A stretch of DNA of 64,000 nt. It comes from Streptomyces niger (GTDB taxonomy: Bacteria; Actinomycetota; Actinomycetes; Streptomycetales; Streptomycetaceae). The notes under the pieces were generated by a model. It had not been told where the DNA came from, did no database searches, and worked only from the letters and a program-made list of their open reading frames with translations. Where the stretch lies: contig NZ_JOFQ01000008.1 in the NCBI RefSeq assembly GCF_000718305.1, forward strand, positions 310,001 to 374,000. Direction: 5' to 3'. The translations under genes and the position numbers were made by a program. Shown here one piece after another: positions 37,872-46,540 of the stretch; the first letter of the stretch is position 1; each line of letters starts with the position of its first letter.

Positions 37872-38423
37872 GTGACCTCCTCCCCGCCCCTCCGCGTCTG
37901 TTTCGTCTGCACCGGCAACATATGCCGCTCCCCGATGGCCGAAGCGGTCTTCCGGGCCCGTATCGAAGAAGCGGGCCTGGCGGACCGGGTCGTGATCGAC
38001 AGCGCCGGCACCGGCGGCTGGCACGAAGGCGAAGACGCCGATCCGCGCACCCTGGCCGTCCTGCGGGAGGCCGGGTACGAGCTGGCGCACAGCGCCCGGC
38101 AGTTCCGGCCGGAGTGGTTCGAGCGGCTGGACCTGATCATCGCGCTGGACTCCGGCCACCTCCACGACCTGCGCGACTCGGCCCCCACGGAGACGGACGC
38201 GGCCAAGGTCCGGCTGCTGCGCGCCTGCACCCTCCCCGACCCCGGGTCCTACGCCACGACTGCCCTGGATCCGGACGTTCCCGACCCGTACTACGGCGGC
38301 ATGTCAGGCTTCGAGGGCTGCCTGGCCATGGTGGAGGCCGCGAGCGAGGATCTGCTCACGGTGGTCCGCGCGGCACTGGCCGGGCGGGACACGCACGACG
38401 AGCGGGCGGAGACGAGCGCATGA
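37872..38423 (+). CDS. ptpA: Low-molecular-weight protein-tyrosine phosphatase
   Basis: This 183-residue phosphatase has the P-loop VCTGNICRSP, with Cys nucleophile and Arg, and the general-acid Asp in VPDPYYGG. In S. coelicolor the PtpA homologue dephosphorylates tyrosines and affects antibiotic output. It begins at GTG 37872. Its stop overlaps the cystathionine lyase start (ATGA), so the two are translationally coupled, an arrangement also recalled from S. coelicolor. Confidence 0.9.
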   Translation: MTSSPPLRVCFVCTGNICRSPMAEAVFRARIEEAGLADRVVIDSAGTGGWHEGEDADPRTLAVLREAGYELAHSARQFRPEWFERLDLIIALDSGHLHDLRDSAPTETDAAKVRLLRACTLPDPGSYATTALDPDVPDPYYGGMSGFEGCLAMVEAASEDLLTVVRAALAGRDTHDERAETSA

Positions 38424-39547
38424 CAGGCGACAGCACCCGGGCCGTACGGGCCGGCCTCCCCGAGGCCGAGGCGTACCGGCCGACCCTCCCCGGACCGGTC
38501 TTCGCGGCCCACTACCACCTGCCGGGCGACGCGACCGGGCCGTACACCTACGGCCGCGAGTCCAACCCGACCTGGACCCTCCTCGAAGAGGCCGTCACCG
38601 AGCTGGAGTCGCCCGGCGCGCCGGCCCACACCTCGGTCTTCGCCTCCGGCATGGCCGCGATCTCCGCCGTCCTCTTCTCCCAGGTCCGCACCGGTGACGT
38701 GGTCGTCCTGCCGAACGACTGCTACCAGCTCATGCCCGCCGTACGGGAGCGCCTGGAGAGCTACGGCGTGGTCGTGCGTACGGCACCCACCGCCGGCGAC
38801 GCGCAGCTCGACGTCCTGGAAGGCGCCAAGCTGCTGTGGATCGAGACCCCCTCCAATCCCGGCCTGGACGTCTGCGATGTCCGCCGGCTCGCCGAGGCGG
38901 CGCACGCCCAGGGCACCCTTGTCGCCGTCGACAACACCCTCGCCACCCCGCTCGGCCAGCGGCCGCTGGACCTCGGCGCCGACTTCTCCGTGGCGAGCGG
39001 CACCAAGGCGCTGACCGGCCACGGCGATGTCCTGCTGGGATACGTCACCACGCGCGACCGGGCCCTCTCCGACGCCGTGCGGCAGTGGCGGAAGACCGTC
39101 GGCGCCATCCCCGGCCCGATGGAGGCCTGGCTCGCGCACCGGTCACTGGCCACGCTCGCGCTGCGCGTGGAACGGCAGGCGGCGGGCGCGCTGGCACTCG
39201 CCACGGCACTAGGCGAGCGCCCCGAGGTCACCGGGCTGCGTCATCCCGGCCTGCCGACCGACCCCTCGCACAAGGGTGCCGTGGCCCAGATGCGGCCCGG
39301 ACGCTTCGGCTGCGTCGTCTCCTTCGTCCTGCCGGACAAGGCGCACGCGGAACGCTTTCTGGCCGAGCTGACCCTGGTCGACGACGCGACGAGCTTCGGC
39401 GGCGTACGGTCCACGGCGGAGCGTCGCAGGCGCTGGGGCGGCGACGACGTACCGGACGGCTTCATCCGCTTCTCCGTCGGCGTCGAGGACCCCGATGACC
39501 TGGTCTCCGACGTTCTCCGAGCGCTGGACCGGGCGTCCCTGAACTGA
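38420..39547 (+). CDS. Cystathionine gamma-lyase-type PLP enzyme
   Basis: This 375-residue enzyme belongs to the Cys/Met-metabolism PLP family. It has YGRESNPTW, FASGMAAISAV, IETPSNPGLDV, VDNTLATPLGQ and the PLP lysine in SGTKALTGHGD. It probably cleaves cystathionine to cysteine, 2-oxobutyrate and ammonia; related synthase or lyase activities cannot be excluded by sequence. Its start overlaps ptpA by four bases. Confidence 0.87.
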   Translation: MTGDSTRAVRAGLPEAEAYRPTLPGPVFAAHYHLPGDATGPYTYGRESNPTWTLLEEAVTELESPGAPAHTSVFASGMAAISAVLFSQVRTGDVVVLPNDCYQLMPAVRERLESYGVVVRTAPTAGDAQLDVLEGAKLLWIETPSNPGLDVCDVRRLAEAAHAQGTLVAVDNTLATPLGQRPLDLGADFSVASGTKALTGHGDVLLGYVTTRDRALSDAVRQWRKTVGAIPGPMEAWLAHRSLATLALRVERQAAGALALATALGERPEVTGLRHPGLPTDPSHKGAVAQMRPGRFGCVVSFVLPDKAHAERFLAELTLVDDATSFGGVRSTAERRRRWGGDDVPDGFIRFSVGVEDPDDLVSDVLRALDRASLN

Positions 39548-39655
39548 TCGACCCCGGCGGTACAGGACTGGCCCCGGCAGCACAGGGGTACTCGGTCCGG
39601 GCCCGGCAGCAGGCCCGGGCAGCCTCGCCGGGCGGATCCGGCCGTACGCACAGCA

Positions 39656-39692
39656 GACGGTCCGAGCCTCCCCCCTCTTGGCTCGGACCGTC
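39656..39692 (+). terminator. Terminator after the cystathionine lyase gene
   Basis: The 13-base arms (39656-39668 and 39680-39692) pair perfectly around an 11-base C/T-rich loop, about 110 bases after the stop. Confidence 0.75.
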
Positions 39693-39789
39693 GTCGGTTC
39701 AATGCGCAACGAACCGCATAAGCAAGGCTAGTTGACTCAGCGTCAGTGTCCAATCACGCTAGCGACACAGCCCTATCGACAAATTTATA

Positions 39790-39803
39790 GTTGGCTCGCC
39801 AAC
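39790..39803. promoter_or_regulatory. LysR-type box, candidate autoregulatory site
   Basis: GTTGGC-TC-GCCAAC is a perfect inverted repeat 26 bases upstream of a LysR gene start. LysR proteins often bind such interrupted palindromes to repress themselves. Confidence 0.45.
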
Positions 39804-39829
39804 AGGCTTCCCGGGCGAAGGGGGTATGG

Positions 39830-40726
39830 ATGGATCTGGCGCTGTTGCGCACTTTCGTCACCGTGCACCGGGCCGGTTCCTTCACTCGCGCCGCCGCCCT
39901 CCTCGGCCTCTCCCAGCCGGCGGTGACCAGCCAGATACGGAGCCTGGAGCGTCAGCTCGGCCGCCCGCTCTTCCTGCGCAGGCCGCGCGGGGTCACCCCC
40001 ACGACCGTCGGCGACGAACTCGCCCACAAGATCGCCCCGCACCTCGACGCGCTCACCGAGATCACCGAGGCCGGGCTCGACGAGGAATCCCTCACTCGCA
40101 CGCTCCACCTGGCCGGGCCGCCGGAGTTCGCCGCCGAACGCGCCCTCCCGGCCCTGGCTCCCCTCATCGACCGCGGTCTGGCGGTGCGCACCTCCTTCGG
40201 CTCCGCCGAAGAGCTGCTCAACGGCCTGGCCGCCGGGCACCACGATCTCGCCGTGACCACCAACCGGCCGCGCGGAGGCCTGCTCACCGCGACGCCGCTG
40301 TGCGACGAGGAGCATGTGCTGGTCGCGGCACCCCGTTGGGCGGCCCGGCTCGGCGGCCCCGCCGTCGTCCAGGACCGCGGCCCCACAGCGCTTGACCCCG
40401 TCCCCGTGGTCGAGGTCCACGAGAGCCTGCCGCTGGTCACCCGCTACTGGTCCGCCGTCTTCGACGCCCGGCCGACCGCCCCCGCCGCCGTCATAGCCGC
40501 CGACCTGCGCGCGGTACTGGCCTGCACGGCGGCCGGCGCCGGGATCGCCGTCGTACCCCGCTACCTCGCCGCGCCGGCACTGGACCGCGGCGAGGTCGTC
40601 TCGCTGCTGGACCCGGCGGTGCCGCCCTTACGCACGTACTTCCTCGTCGTCCGCACCGGAACGCTCGCCCTGCCGCACATCGCCCGTGCGCACGAATGGC
40701 TGCTACGGGCCGCGGCGGCATGGTGA
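39830..40726 (+). CDS. LysR-family transcriptional regulator
   Basis: This 298-residue regulator starts with the LysR winged helix (MDLALLRTFVTVHRAGSFTR, then LGLSQPAVTSQIRSLERQLG) followed by a two-lobe effector domain. AAGGGGG precedes ATG 39830. An inverted repeat directly upstream suggests autoregulation. The flanking genes are the cystathionine lyase and a Nudix hydrolase, neither divergent, so the target is unclear. Confidence 0.9.
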   Translation: MDLALLRTFVTVHRAGSFTRAAALLGLSQPAVTSQIRSLERQLGRPLFLRRPRGVTPTTVGDELAHKIAPHLDALTEITEAGLDEESLTRTLHLAGPPEFAAERALPALAPLIDRGLAVRTSFGSAEELLNGLAAGHHDLAVTTNRPRGGLLTATPLCDEEHVLVAAPRWAARLGGPAVVQDRGPTALDPVPVVEVHESLPLVTRYWSAVFDARPTAPAAVIAADLRAVLACTAAGAGIAVVPRYLAAPALDRGEVVSLLDPAVPPLRTYFLVVRTGTLALPHIARAHEWLLRAAAAW

Positions 40727-40856
40727 GTGGGGCGGAGGAGCGCGTTCCGACAGCGACCGGCGTGACTTCTGCGCTGATCCGGCGCGTACGGTCCGGAAGT
40801 CACGCGTCCCGCAAGTCGCGGGTTTCACCAGCCGTCGAAAGCGGCATCTGTCCCCT

Positions 40857-41336
40857 ATGACCGTACGGCCAGTCGTCAAACGCACCGCCCGCGCGATCCT
40901 GCTCGACGGTGACGACCTCATCCTGATCAAGCGCACCAAGCCGGGACGGGCCCCGTACTGGATCACCCCGGGCGGGGGCGTGGAGCCCGAGGACGCCACC
41001 GTCATCGACGCCCTCCATCGGGAGGTGGACGAAGAGCTGGGCGCCAAGGTCAAGGATGTCGTCCCGGTCTTCGTCGACACGATCGAGCACGTCACGGACG
41101 GCGGCGTGGACGGCGTGAAGGTGCAGCACTTCTTCGTCTGCCGGCTCGATTCGATGGATCTCAGCCGACGGCACGGCCCCGAGGTGGAGGAACCGTGCGG
41201 CGAGTACGAGATCGTGCGGGTGCCTTTCACCCGCATCGGGATCGCCTCCGTCGAGGTCGTACCGCTTTCACTGCGTCACTATCTCGACGGCAATATCGAG
41301 GGCGTCCGGGCGCTGCACGCACCTGATCTGGGCTGA
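40857..41336 (+). CDS. Nudix hydrolase
   Basis: This 159-residue hydrolase has a complete Nudix box starting at GGGVEPEDA and ending REVDEELG, with the metal-binding Glu residues intact. Nudix enzymes cleave nucleoside diphosphates linked to another moiety. The substrate is not predictable. The stop codon is followed at once by a long parS palindrome that would form a hairpin at the 3' end of the transcript. Confidence 0.88.
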   Translation: MTVRPVVKRTARAILLDGDDLILIKRTKPGRAPYWITPGGGVEPEDATVIDALHREVDEELGAKVKDVVPVFVDTIEHVTDGGVDGVKVQHFFVCRLDSMDLSRRHGPEVEEPCGEYEIVRVPFTRIGIASVEVVPLSLRHYLDGNIEGVRALHAPDLG

Positions 41337-41337
41337 C

Positions 41338-41369
41338 GTTCCGCATGTTTCACGTGAAACATGCGGAAC
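41338..41369. other. parS: parS site within a 32-base perfect palindrome
   Basis: The core GTTTCACGTGAAAC (41347-41360) is flanked by nine-base arms that also pair, giving 32 perfect bases. It begins two bases after the Nudix stop and could also fold as an RNA hairpin terminator. Confidence 0.95.
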
Positions 41370-41419
41370 CTGTGAAACCGAGGCGTTCTCCGCGATCGCC
41401 CGCTTTCACCGTTTCACGC

Positions 41420-41433
41420 GTTTCACGTGAAAC
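41420..41433. other. parS: parS site (ParB-binding palindrome)
   Basis: Perfect GTTTCACGTGAAAC, 73 bases from the previous site. Half-sites occur between them: GTGAAAC (41372-41378), TTTCAC (41404-41409) and GTTTCAC (41411-41417). Confidence 0.95.
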
Positions 41434-41463
41434 ATCGGGCCACCCCAACGGTGACCGTCCGCA

Positions 41464-42681
41464 TCAGCCGAACCAGCCGCGGAAATCTTCCGAGTCGGCC
41501 GCCGCCCGCTGCTGCACGAGCGCGAGGACCCGCTCGGCTTCTTTCTGGAAGGACGAGGGGGACACCTCGCGGGCGGGCGCGGACTGAGGCGCAGGAGCCG
41601 TCGGGGGCTGCGGAACGGTCGGGTGCTCGCGCCGGCGGAACGGCTCCCGGACGGCCGCATCGGCCGCCGCACCGAAGAAGTCGCCGCCCTTGCGCTTGAC
41701 GTCATCCGTTCCCCACGCGCGGTCGCCGCGCTCTTGCCGGTCCACCTTCTGCAGGTGGGGGATGTGCTTGGCGCAGTGGATGTACGCCTCCTCCACCTCG
41801 ACCGCCACCCACAGCTGGGCACGCCGTCCGGGTACCGGATCGACCGGCAGGTCGGGGTGGCGCACCCGCATCTCCTCGTCCGGGACGACCCATGCTCGAC
41901 CGTTGATGTGCAGGCCGATCCGGTCCCGCAGGAAGTCGACGAAAAGGATGCCCAGCCGCGGGTTCTCGGAAAGGTTGCCGAGGGAGGCCATGACGCCGTT
42001 GCCGCGGTACTCGGGGTAGATCAAGGTCCGCTCGTCCAGCACCCGGACGAAGCCGGGCGGGCCGGCCCGGAAGGTCGAGTCGCACTCGCCGTGCCGGTCG
42101 GAGGTGGCCAGGAAGAACATCTCCTGGCGGCCGACGAACTCCCGCATGCGGGCATTGAGGTGGTCCAGCACCTGTTCGCGGTAGAAGCGGTCGGCACGGT
42201 CGGTCGTCCCCATCTCCTGCTGCACGGTGCGCTCGCCGTCGCTGCCGGGTCGCTCGGCCGGCACGTCCTCCGCGGCCCAGCGGGGCGCCGGCCGTACCTC
42301 GCTCCGCTCGTATGCGTACCGGTCCGCGCCGGGCCGCTGTGCCGCGTACGGCTCCTGACCGGCCCACTCGTCATGGGCGTGCCGGCCTGCGACCCGGTCC
42401 TGGTGGCTGCCTGGGTGACCGTCCGGGTAGGCACTCCGCTGCCCGCCCGGATACCAGCCGACGGATTCCTCCCCCATGTACCGGCCGACGGGGTCCTCCA
42501 GGTACCGGCCGAGGAGCTCGTCCGGGTACCTCTCGACGGACCCGTCCGGGTAGCGGCCGACGTGGCCTCCCGGGTGCCCGTCCGGGTGCCCGTCCGGCTG
42601 CCGGGCCGGGTGGCCGGCAGCGGGCTCCCGGCCGCCGTACTCCTCCGAGTAACCCCAGCGGCTGCTGTCTTCGGTGCTCAA
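41464..42681 (-). CDS. PPOX-like flavin-binding protein with repetitive N-terminus
   Basis: This 405-residue protein has a pyridoxamine-phosphate-oxidase-like split barrel from about 165 to 330 (EMFFLATSDRHGECDSTFR, TLIYPEYRGNGVMASLGN, RIGLHINGRAWVV). Such domains bind flavin or F420. Residues about 20-100 are a low-complexity region of GHPDG-, RYPDG- and GRYLE-type repeats. It starts three bases after the globin-reductase stop, so the two are translationally coupled and likely act together in redox or NO-related chemistry. Confidence 0.8.
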   Translation of the reverse strand: MSTEDSSRWGYSEEYGGREPAAGHPARQPDGHPDGHPGGHVGRYPDGSVERYPDELLGRYLEDPVGRYMGEESVGWYPGGQRSAYPDGHPGSHQDRVAGRHAHDEWAGQEPYAAQRPGADRYAYERSEVRPAPRWAAEDVPAERPGSDGERTVQQEMGTTDRADRFYREQVLDHLNARMREFVGRQEMFFLATSDRHGECDSTFRAGPPGFVRVLDERTLIYPEYRGNGVMASLGNLSENPRLGILFVDFLRDRIGLHINGRAWVVPDEEMRVRHPDLPVDPVPGRRAQLWVAVEVEEAYIHCAKHIPHLQKVDRQERGDRAWGTDDVKRKGGDFFGAAADAAVREPFRRREHPTVPQPPTAPAPQSAPAREVSPSSFQKEAERVLALVQQRAAADSEDFRGWFG

Positions 42682-42684
42682 GAA

Positions 42685-44118
42685 CTACTCCCCCGCCGCA
42701 ACGAGCTCTTCCAGGGCGTCGTGCCGGATGCGGTCCGACGGGACGCCGACGCCGACCAACGCGTCCACACCACTGCGGATCAGACCGGGCGGCCCCGACA
42801 CATACGCGTCGTACTCGCCATACGGGCCGTACTCCCGTACCGCGTCCGGCAGTTGTCCGCTAAAGCTGTTCAGCGCGCCGCTGGACGGCCCGCTGGAGAT
42901 CACCGGCCGTACGGACAGCCACGGGTGGGCGTGCTCCAGCCGCAGCATGGTGTCGATGTCGTAGAGGTCGTGGTCGCTGCGCGCGCCGTAGAAGACCTCC
43001 ATCGGACGCCGACGGCCGTGTTCGGCGACGTCCTCGACCAGCGCCTTGATGGGGGCTATGCCCGTGCCGCCGCCCAGGCACAGCAGCCCGTTGTCGGTGG
43101 AGTGGTCCACGGTCATCGAACCGGCCGGAGGGCCGAGCCGGATGACGTCGCCGGGCCGCGCCCGGTGCACCAGCGCGCCGGAGACCCAGCCCGCCGGCAC
43201 CGCCTTGACGTGGAAGGAGAGCAGCCCGTCCGAGCGTGGCGCGGCCGCGAAGGAGTAGTGCCGCCACACCCGGGGCCACCAAGGGGTCTCCACGCTGGTG
43301 TACTGCCCGGCGAGGAACGGGTACGGCTGGTCGGGCCGCACGGTCACGATCGCTATGTCGGAGGTGCGCAGTTCGTGCGCGACCACCTCGGCATCCCACC
43401 AGGCGGGCGAGGTGGCCTCGTCCTCGGCGGCGGCATCGATCATGATCTGCGAGATTCTGGTGTACGCCCGGATCCAGGCACCCTCGGTCCGGTCGTCCCA
43501 GCTGAGCGTGGCGTACCGGGAGAGGGTGCCGAGCAGGCACTCGCCGACCGCCGGATAGTGCGCGGGCTGTGTGCCGTACTTCCGGTGGCCGCGGCCGAGG
43601 TGCGCCAGGAACTCGGTGAGCGACGCATCGTCGTCGACCCGCTGGGCGGCGGTCAGCAGCGCCTTGAAGAGCCGGTCGCGCTGCTCGTCCATCGAGACCG
43701 GGAAGAGCTGCCGCAGCTCGGGGTAGCGGACGAAGAGCAGCGCGTAGAAGTACGAGGTGACCTGCTCGGCCACCGGTTCTATCTCCGTCATCGTGCGCCG
43801 GATGAGCAGCGCGTCGGCGGACACCCCGGCCGCGGCGGGATGCGGCGTACGGAGCGACGCCTCCAGTGCGGACTCGGGCGCGGGCCCGGCCGCCGGCGGG
43901 ACCGCGCGGCGGGGCGGCGGGGCGGCACCATGGGCTCCGTCCGCCCGGACGCCTGCGGGGCCGTCGTCAGGAGCCGCGGGGGGAGGCTCCGGGTCGCGCT
44001 CCTCCGGGGTTTCCGCCGGCCTCTCCGGTGACTTGGCGGGAGAGGGGGAGAACCAACTCCAGGCGCCACTGTCACCCTCGGCGCCGCTACCGGCCGACGC
44101 GGTGGTCGGAGCGTCCAT
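42685..44118 (-). CDS. Globin-coupled FAD/NAD reductase (flavohemoglobin-like)
   Basis: This 477-residue protein has a Pro/Ala-rich N-terminus of about 95 residues. A globin domain follows (about 100-235; proximal His in LGRGHRKYG), then a ferredoxin-reductase-like part with FAD motif HYSFAAAP, CLGGGTGIAPIKALV for NAD(P)H and a late SGPPGLI motif. Flavohemoglobins oxidise nitric oxide to nitrate with O2. The long disordered N-terminus is unusual for Hmp. GAGGCAG precedes ATG 44118. It is coupled to the PPOX-like gene. Confidence 0.88.
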   Translation of the reverse strand: MDAPTTASAGSGAEGDSGAWSWFSPSPAKSPERPAETPEERDPEPPPAAPDDGPAGVRADGAHGAAPPPRRAVPPAAGPAPESALEASLRTPHPAAAGVSADALLIRRTMTEIEPVAEQVTSYFYALLFVRYPELRQLFPVSMDEQRDRLFKALLTAAQRVDDDASLTEFLAHLGRGHRKYGTQPAHYPAVGECLLGTLSRYATLSWDDRTEGAWIRAYTRISQIMIDAAAEDEATSPAWWDAEVVAHELRTSDIAIVTVRPDQPYPFLAGQYTSVETPWWPRVWRHYSFAAAPRSDGLLSFHVKAVPAGWVSGALVHRARPGDVIRLGPPAGSMTVDHSTDNGLLCLGGGTGIAPIKALVEDVAEHGRRRPMEVFYGARSDHDLYDIDTMLRLEHAHPWLSVRPVISSGPSSGALNSFSGQLPDAVREYGPYGEYDAYVSGPPGLIRSGVDALVGVGVPSDRIRHDALEELVAAGE

Positions 44119-44507
44119 GGTCTGCCTCGCCTCGAACGGTCGGGGAACGTCTTCGCATTCTTGATCGGCAACCGCTAGCCGGGCAACACCCATGAAAGCG
44201 GGGCAGCTCCGACTGATATGACATCCAACGCAGTTCCCGTCTCCGCACGCCTCCGCAGCATCTCAGCCCGCGTCCACGCACCCGGGCGGACAGCCCGAAG
44301 TCCGGGCGTCCGCAAAGCCGTTGCCGATAGGCTGGCGGGCTCCGGACGGCCGTCGGGCCTCCCACGACGCGCTCATCCGCTGAACCGGACTCGACCATAC
44401 CGGCACCGGTCGAATCCACAAGCCCCGTTCCCGGGCACCGCACCGACCCCCCGGTGAAGTCCTGGTGAGCGTACGGTGAAGCGGCTGACGAACCGGCCTG
44501 ACGCCCC
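44119..44507. other. Intergenic region without a recognised gene
   Basis: About 390 bases lie between the globin-reductase start and the HAD-phosphatase stop. No tRNA, repeat or convincing ORF was seen. A 79-codon plus-strand frame (44218-44457) lacks a ribosome site and normal composition. The region must hold the globin-reductase promoter. Confidence 0.5.
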
Positions 44508-45143
44508 CTACGCAGCGCTCCCGAGCGTCAGCGCGTAGGCCTCGCGAAGGTCCCGCCCGCCGTACGCGAAGGTCGCCAACTCGCTGACGTGGTGGTCCGC
44601 GTTCACCGCGACGGACGCCGGAACGGCCGCGAACAGCTCGGTGTCGGAACGGGAGTCCCCGTACGCCACGCAGTCGGCCCGGCCCAGCCCGAAGGACGCA
44701 CAGAGCTCGTCGGCGATCCGCACCTTCGCCCCGGCGGACAGGATGCCGGCCGGGTCCACCCGCTCCCGGAAGGGCACCGCCGGCCAGCGCGAGCCGTACG
44801 CGGCGTCCGCGCCCCAGTCCAGCAGGCGTTCCACGAAGAACGACGGGGACAGGGAGATCACCGCGCAGTGTTCTCCGCGCTCGCGGATGTCGGCCCACAC
44901 CTCCCGGATACCGGCCAGCCAGGGCGCCGCCTCGAACGCGGCCGCGACGTCGGCGTGCGTCAGCTCGGTCCACAGGTCGCAGGCCATCTGAGCGAAGCGC
45001 GGCGGCGTCAGGTCGCCGGCCGCGAACGCGCGCTCCAGCTCGCCGGTCTCCCGCTCCAGGCCGAGCTGCCGGGCGATCTCCACGGCGGCGGCCGATCGGT
45101 AGAGCAGCGTCCCGTCCAGGTCGAAGAGGTGCAGCTTGGCCAT
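44508..45143 (-). CDS. HAD-superfamily hydrolase, SerB-like
   Basis: This 211-residue phosphatase has motif I FDLDGTLL, motif II ISLSPSFFVERL, a motif III Lys in GAKVRIAD and motif IV YGDSRSDTELF. The small helical cap and short length match phosphoserine-phosphatase-like (HAD-IB) proteins. A true SerB role is not certain. Gene placement, head-to-head with a membrane protein gene, gives no further clue. Confidence 0.85.
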   Translation of the reverse strand: MAKLHLFDLDGTLLYRSAAAVEIARQLGLERETGELERAFAAGDLTPPRFAQMACDLWTELTHADVAAAFEAAPWLAGIREVWADIRERGEHCAVISLSPSFFVERLLDWGADAAYGSRWPAVPFRERVDPAGILSAGAKVRIADELCASFGLGRADCVAYGDSRSDTELFAAVPASVAVNADHHVSELATFAYGGRDLREAYALTLGSAA

Positions 45144-45273
45144 GGGGGCGAGGGTAGGTGGTCGCTCCGCGAGGCGTCAGCGCCGGGTCGGGCGCGGCGT
45201 ACTCGCCGGCGCGTACGGGCGGATACTCCCGCCGTCAGACGCGCCACCGGCCGACCGGCGGGACGGTGGGGAC

Positions 45274-45855
45274 ATGCAGCAGCTCAGCCGGCCCGCACGG
45301 CGGGCCACACTCGTCGTCCACGTCATCGTCTCCGTCGGCTGGCTCGGGCTCACGCTCGGCCTCCTGGCCCTCGGCATCACGGCGGCGACCGCGCGTGCGG
45401 GCGCCGGTGCGTCCGATGGTGCGGGGACGTCCGGGGCTGCCCTGGACCTCGCCGGGGCCGCCTACCGCTCGATGAAGATCTTCGTCGACTGGCTGGTCGT
45501 CCCGCTCGCGCTGCTCACCCTCGTCACCGGTCTCGTCCTGTCGCTCGGCACACCGTGGGGACTGGCCCGGCACCGGTGGGTGGTCACCAAGTTCTGGCTG
45601 ACCCTGGGCGCGGTCGCCGCGACCGTTTTCGCACTGCGTACGCAGGTCAACAGTGCGGCGGCCGCGGTCACGGCGGGTCGCCCGGTGCCGCCCGAGGTCG
45701 ATCTCGTCGCGGCGCCGGCCGTCGCCCTCACGCTGTACGTCTTCCTGACCGCCGTCTCGGTGCTGAAGCCCTGGGGGCCGACAGCACGCGGCCGCCGCCT
45801 GCGCGGAGCGCGCGGGCGGCGGCCGGAGAAGACGGGCCGGGCGGCTGCGGGGTGA
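45274..45855 (+). CDS. Four-TM integral membrane protein
   Basis: This 193-residue protein has four hydrophobic segments (about 8-30, 65-90, 100-120, 145-165) with SMKIFVDWLVVPLALLTLV and a basic RHRWVVTKFWL loop. It resembles the DUF2269-like predicted membrane proteins common in Streptomyces, of unknown role. ATG 45274 follows GGTGGGGAC. The C-terminal tail is Arg-rich. Confidence 0.7.
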   Translation: MQQLSRPARRATLVVHVIVSVGWLGLTLGLLALGITAATARAGAGASDGAGTSGAALDLAGAAYRSMKIFVDWLVVPLALLTLVTGLVLSLGTPWGLARHRWVVTKFWLTLGAVAATVFALRTQVNSAAAAVTAGRPVPPEVDLVAAPAVALTLYVFLTAVSVLKPWGPTARGRRLRGARGRRPEKTGRAAAG

Positions 45856-45880
45856 TCACCGCAGGGGAGCGATCACCCCG
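45848..45880. terminator. Convergent terminator hairpin
   Basis: The arms CGGGGTGATC and GATCACCCCG (45848-45857, 45871-45880) pair perfectly. It begins at the stop of the four-TM gene and faces the HbpS-like gene. Confidence 0.6.
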
Positions 45881-45944
45881 GGCCGGCGGCCGCGCGGGCG
45901 TGCAGTGCTCACCTCAGACCCGAGACCTCGCGGTCGCGGGGCGA

Positions 45945-46382
45945 TCACTCCAGGCCGGCGGCCTCACGGGCGGCGGTGGCGATCCGGTGGTCCTGCTCGG
46001 GCGCGCCGCCGCCGAAGCCGATCGCGCCGATCAGCCGACCGTCGCGGTGCAGCGGTACGCCGCCCGCGATGAACAGCAGCGGCCGGTCGAGCGCGGTCGG
46101 CAGCGAGTGGAAGAGGCCGTCGGGACGGACCAGGTCGACGAGGTCCGCGGTCGGCGCGTCCATCTGCAGCGCGGTGTACGCCTTGCGGGTGCTGGTCTCG
46201 CCGGAGATCAGGACGGCTTCGTCGTCCCGCCGGAAGGCGAGCAGCTGGCCGCCCGCGTCCAGGACGGTGACGCTGCCGCGCACGCCTTCGCCGTCGGCGG
46301 CCCGCCACGCCGCCTCGACGAGGGCGTCGGCGTCACCGGTGGTCAGCGGGCGAACCGCGGTGATGGTCTCGGGGGTGCTCAT
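45945..46382 (-). CDS. GlcG/HbpS-family heme-binding protein
   Basis: This 145-residue protein belongs to the DUF336 family (GlcG/HbpS). Supporting segments are GSVTVLDAGGQLLAFRRDD, TSTRKAYTALQM and GGVPLHRDGRLIGAIGFGGG. HbpS of S. reticuli is an extracellular heme-binding octamer, but this copy has no signal peptide, so it is probably cytoplasmic. It lies downstream of an MFS exporter gene on the same strand, separated by a GT-rich repeat tract. Confidence 0.82.
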   Translation of the reverse strand: MSTPETITAVRPLTTGDADALVEAAWRAADGEGVRGSVTVLDAGGQLLAFRRDDEAVLISGETSTRKAYTALQMDAPTADLVDLVRPDGLFHSLPTALDRPLLFIAGGVPLHRDGRLIGAIGFGGGAPEQDHRIATAAREAAGLE

Positions 46383-46394
46383 GGGGGGGTGCTC

Positions 46395-46505
46395 CTAGGG
46401 ATGTGGTGCGTTGTGGGGTGGTGCCTTGGGGGCGTTGCGGGCTGGTGCCTTGGGGAGTGGCGTTTTGGGGAGTGGTGCCTTGGGGGCGTTGTGAAGTGGT
46501 GGGGA
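46395..46505. repeat. Short G/T-rich imperfect tandem repeats
   Basis: The motif TGGTGCCTTGGGG recurs three times, interleaved with GGGGCGTTG and GGGGAGTGG units, across about 110 bases. It covers the gap between the HbpS-like start and the MFS exporter 3' end. The strand asymmetry (nearly all G/T) is striking. Confidence 0.75.
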
Positions 46506-46540
46506 GATGAGAGCGCGGGCCGGTGGCCGTGCCGTTGCCG

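Noticed and set aside
44386..44430. tRNA-like GGTCGAATCC segment
   Set aside because: No matching acceptor, D or anticodon arms could be built around it on either strand.
44218..44457. 79-codon plus-strand frame in an intergenic region
   Set aside because: It has no ribosome site, is Arg/Pro/Ser-rich and resembles non-coding high-GC DNA.
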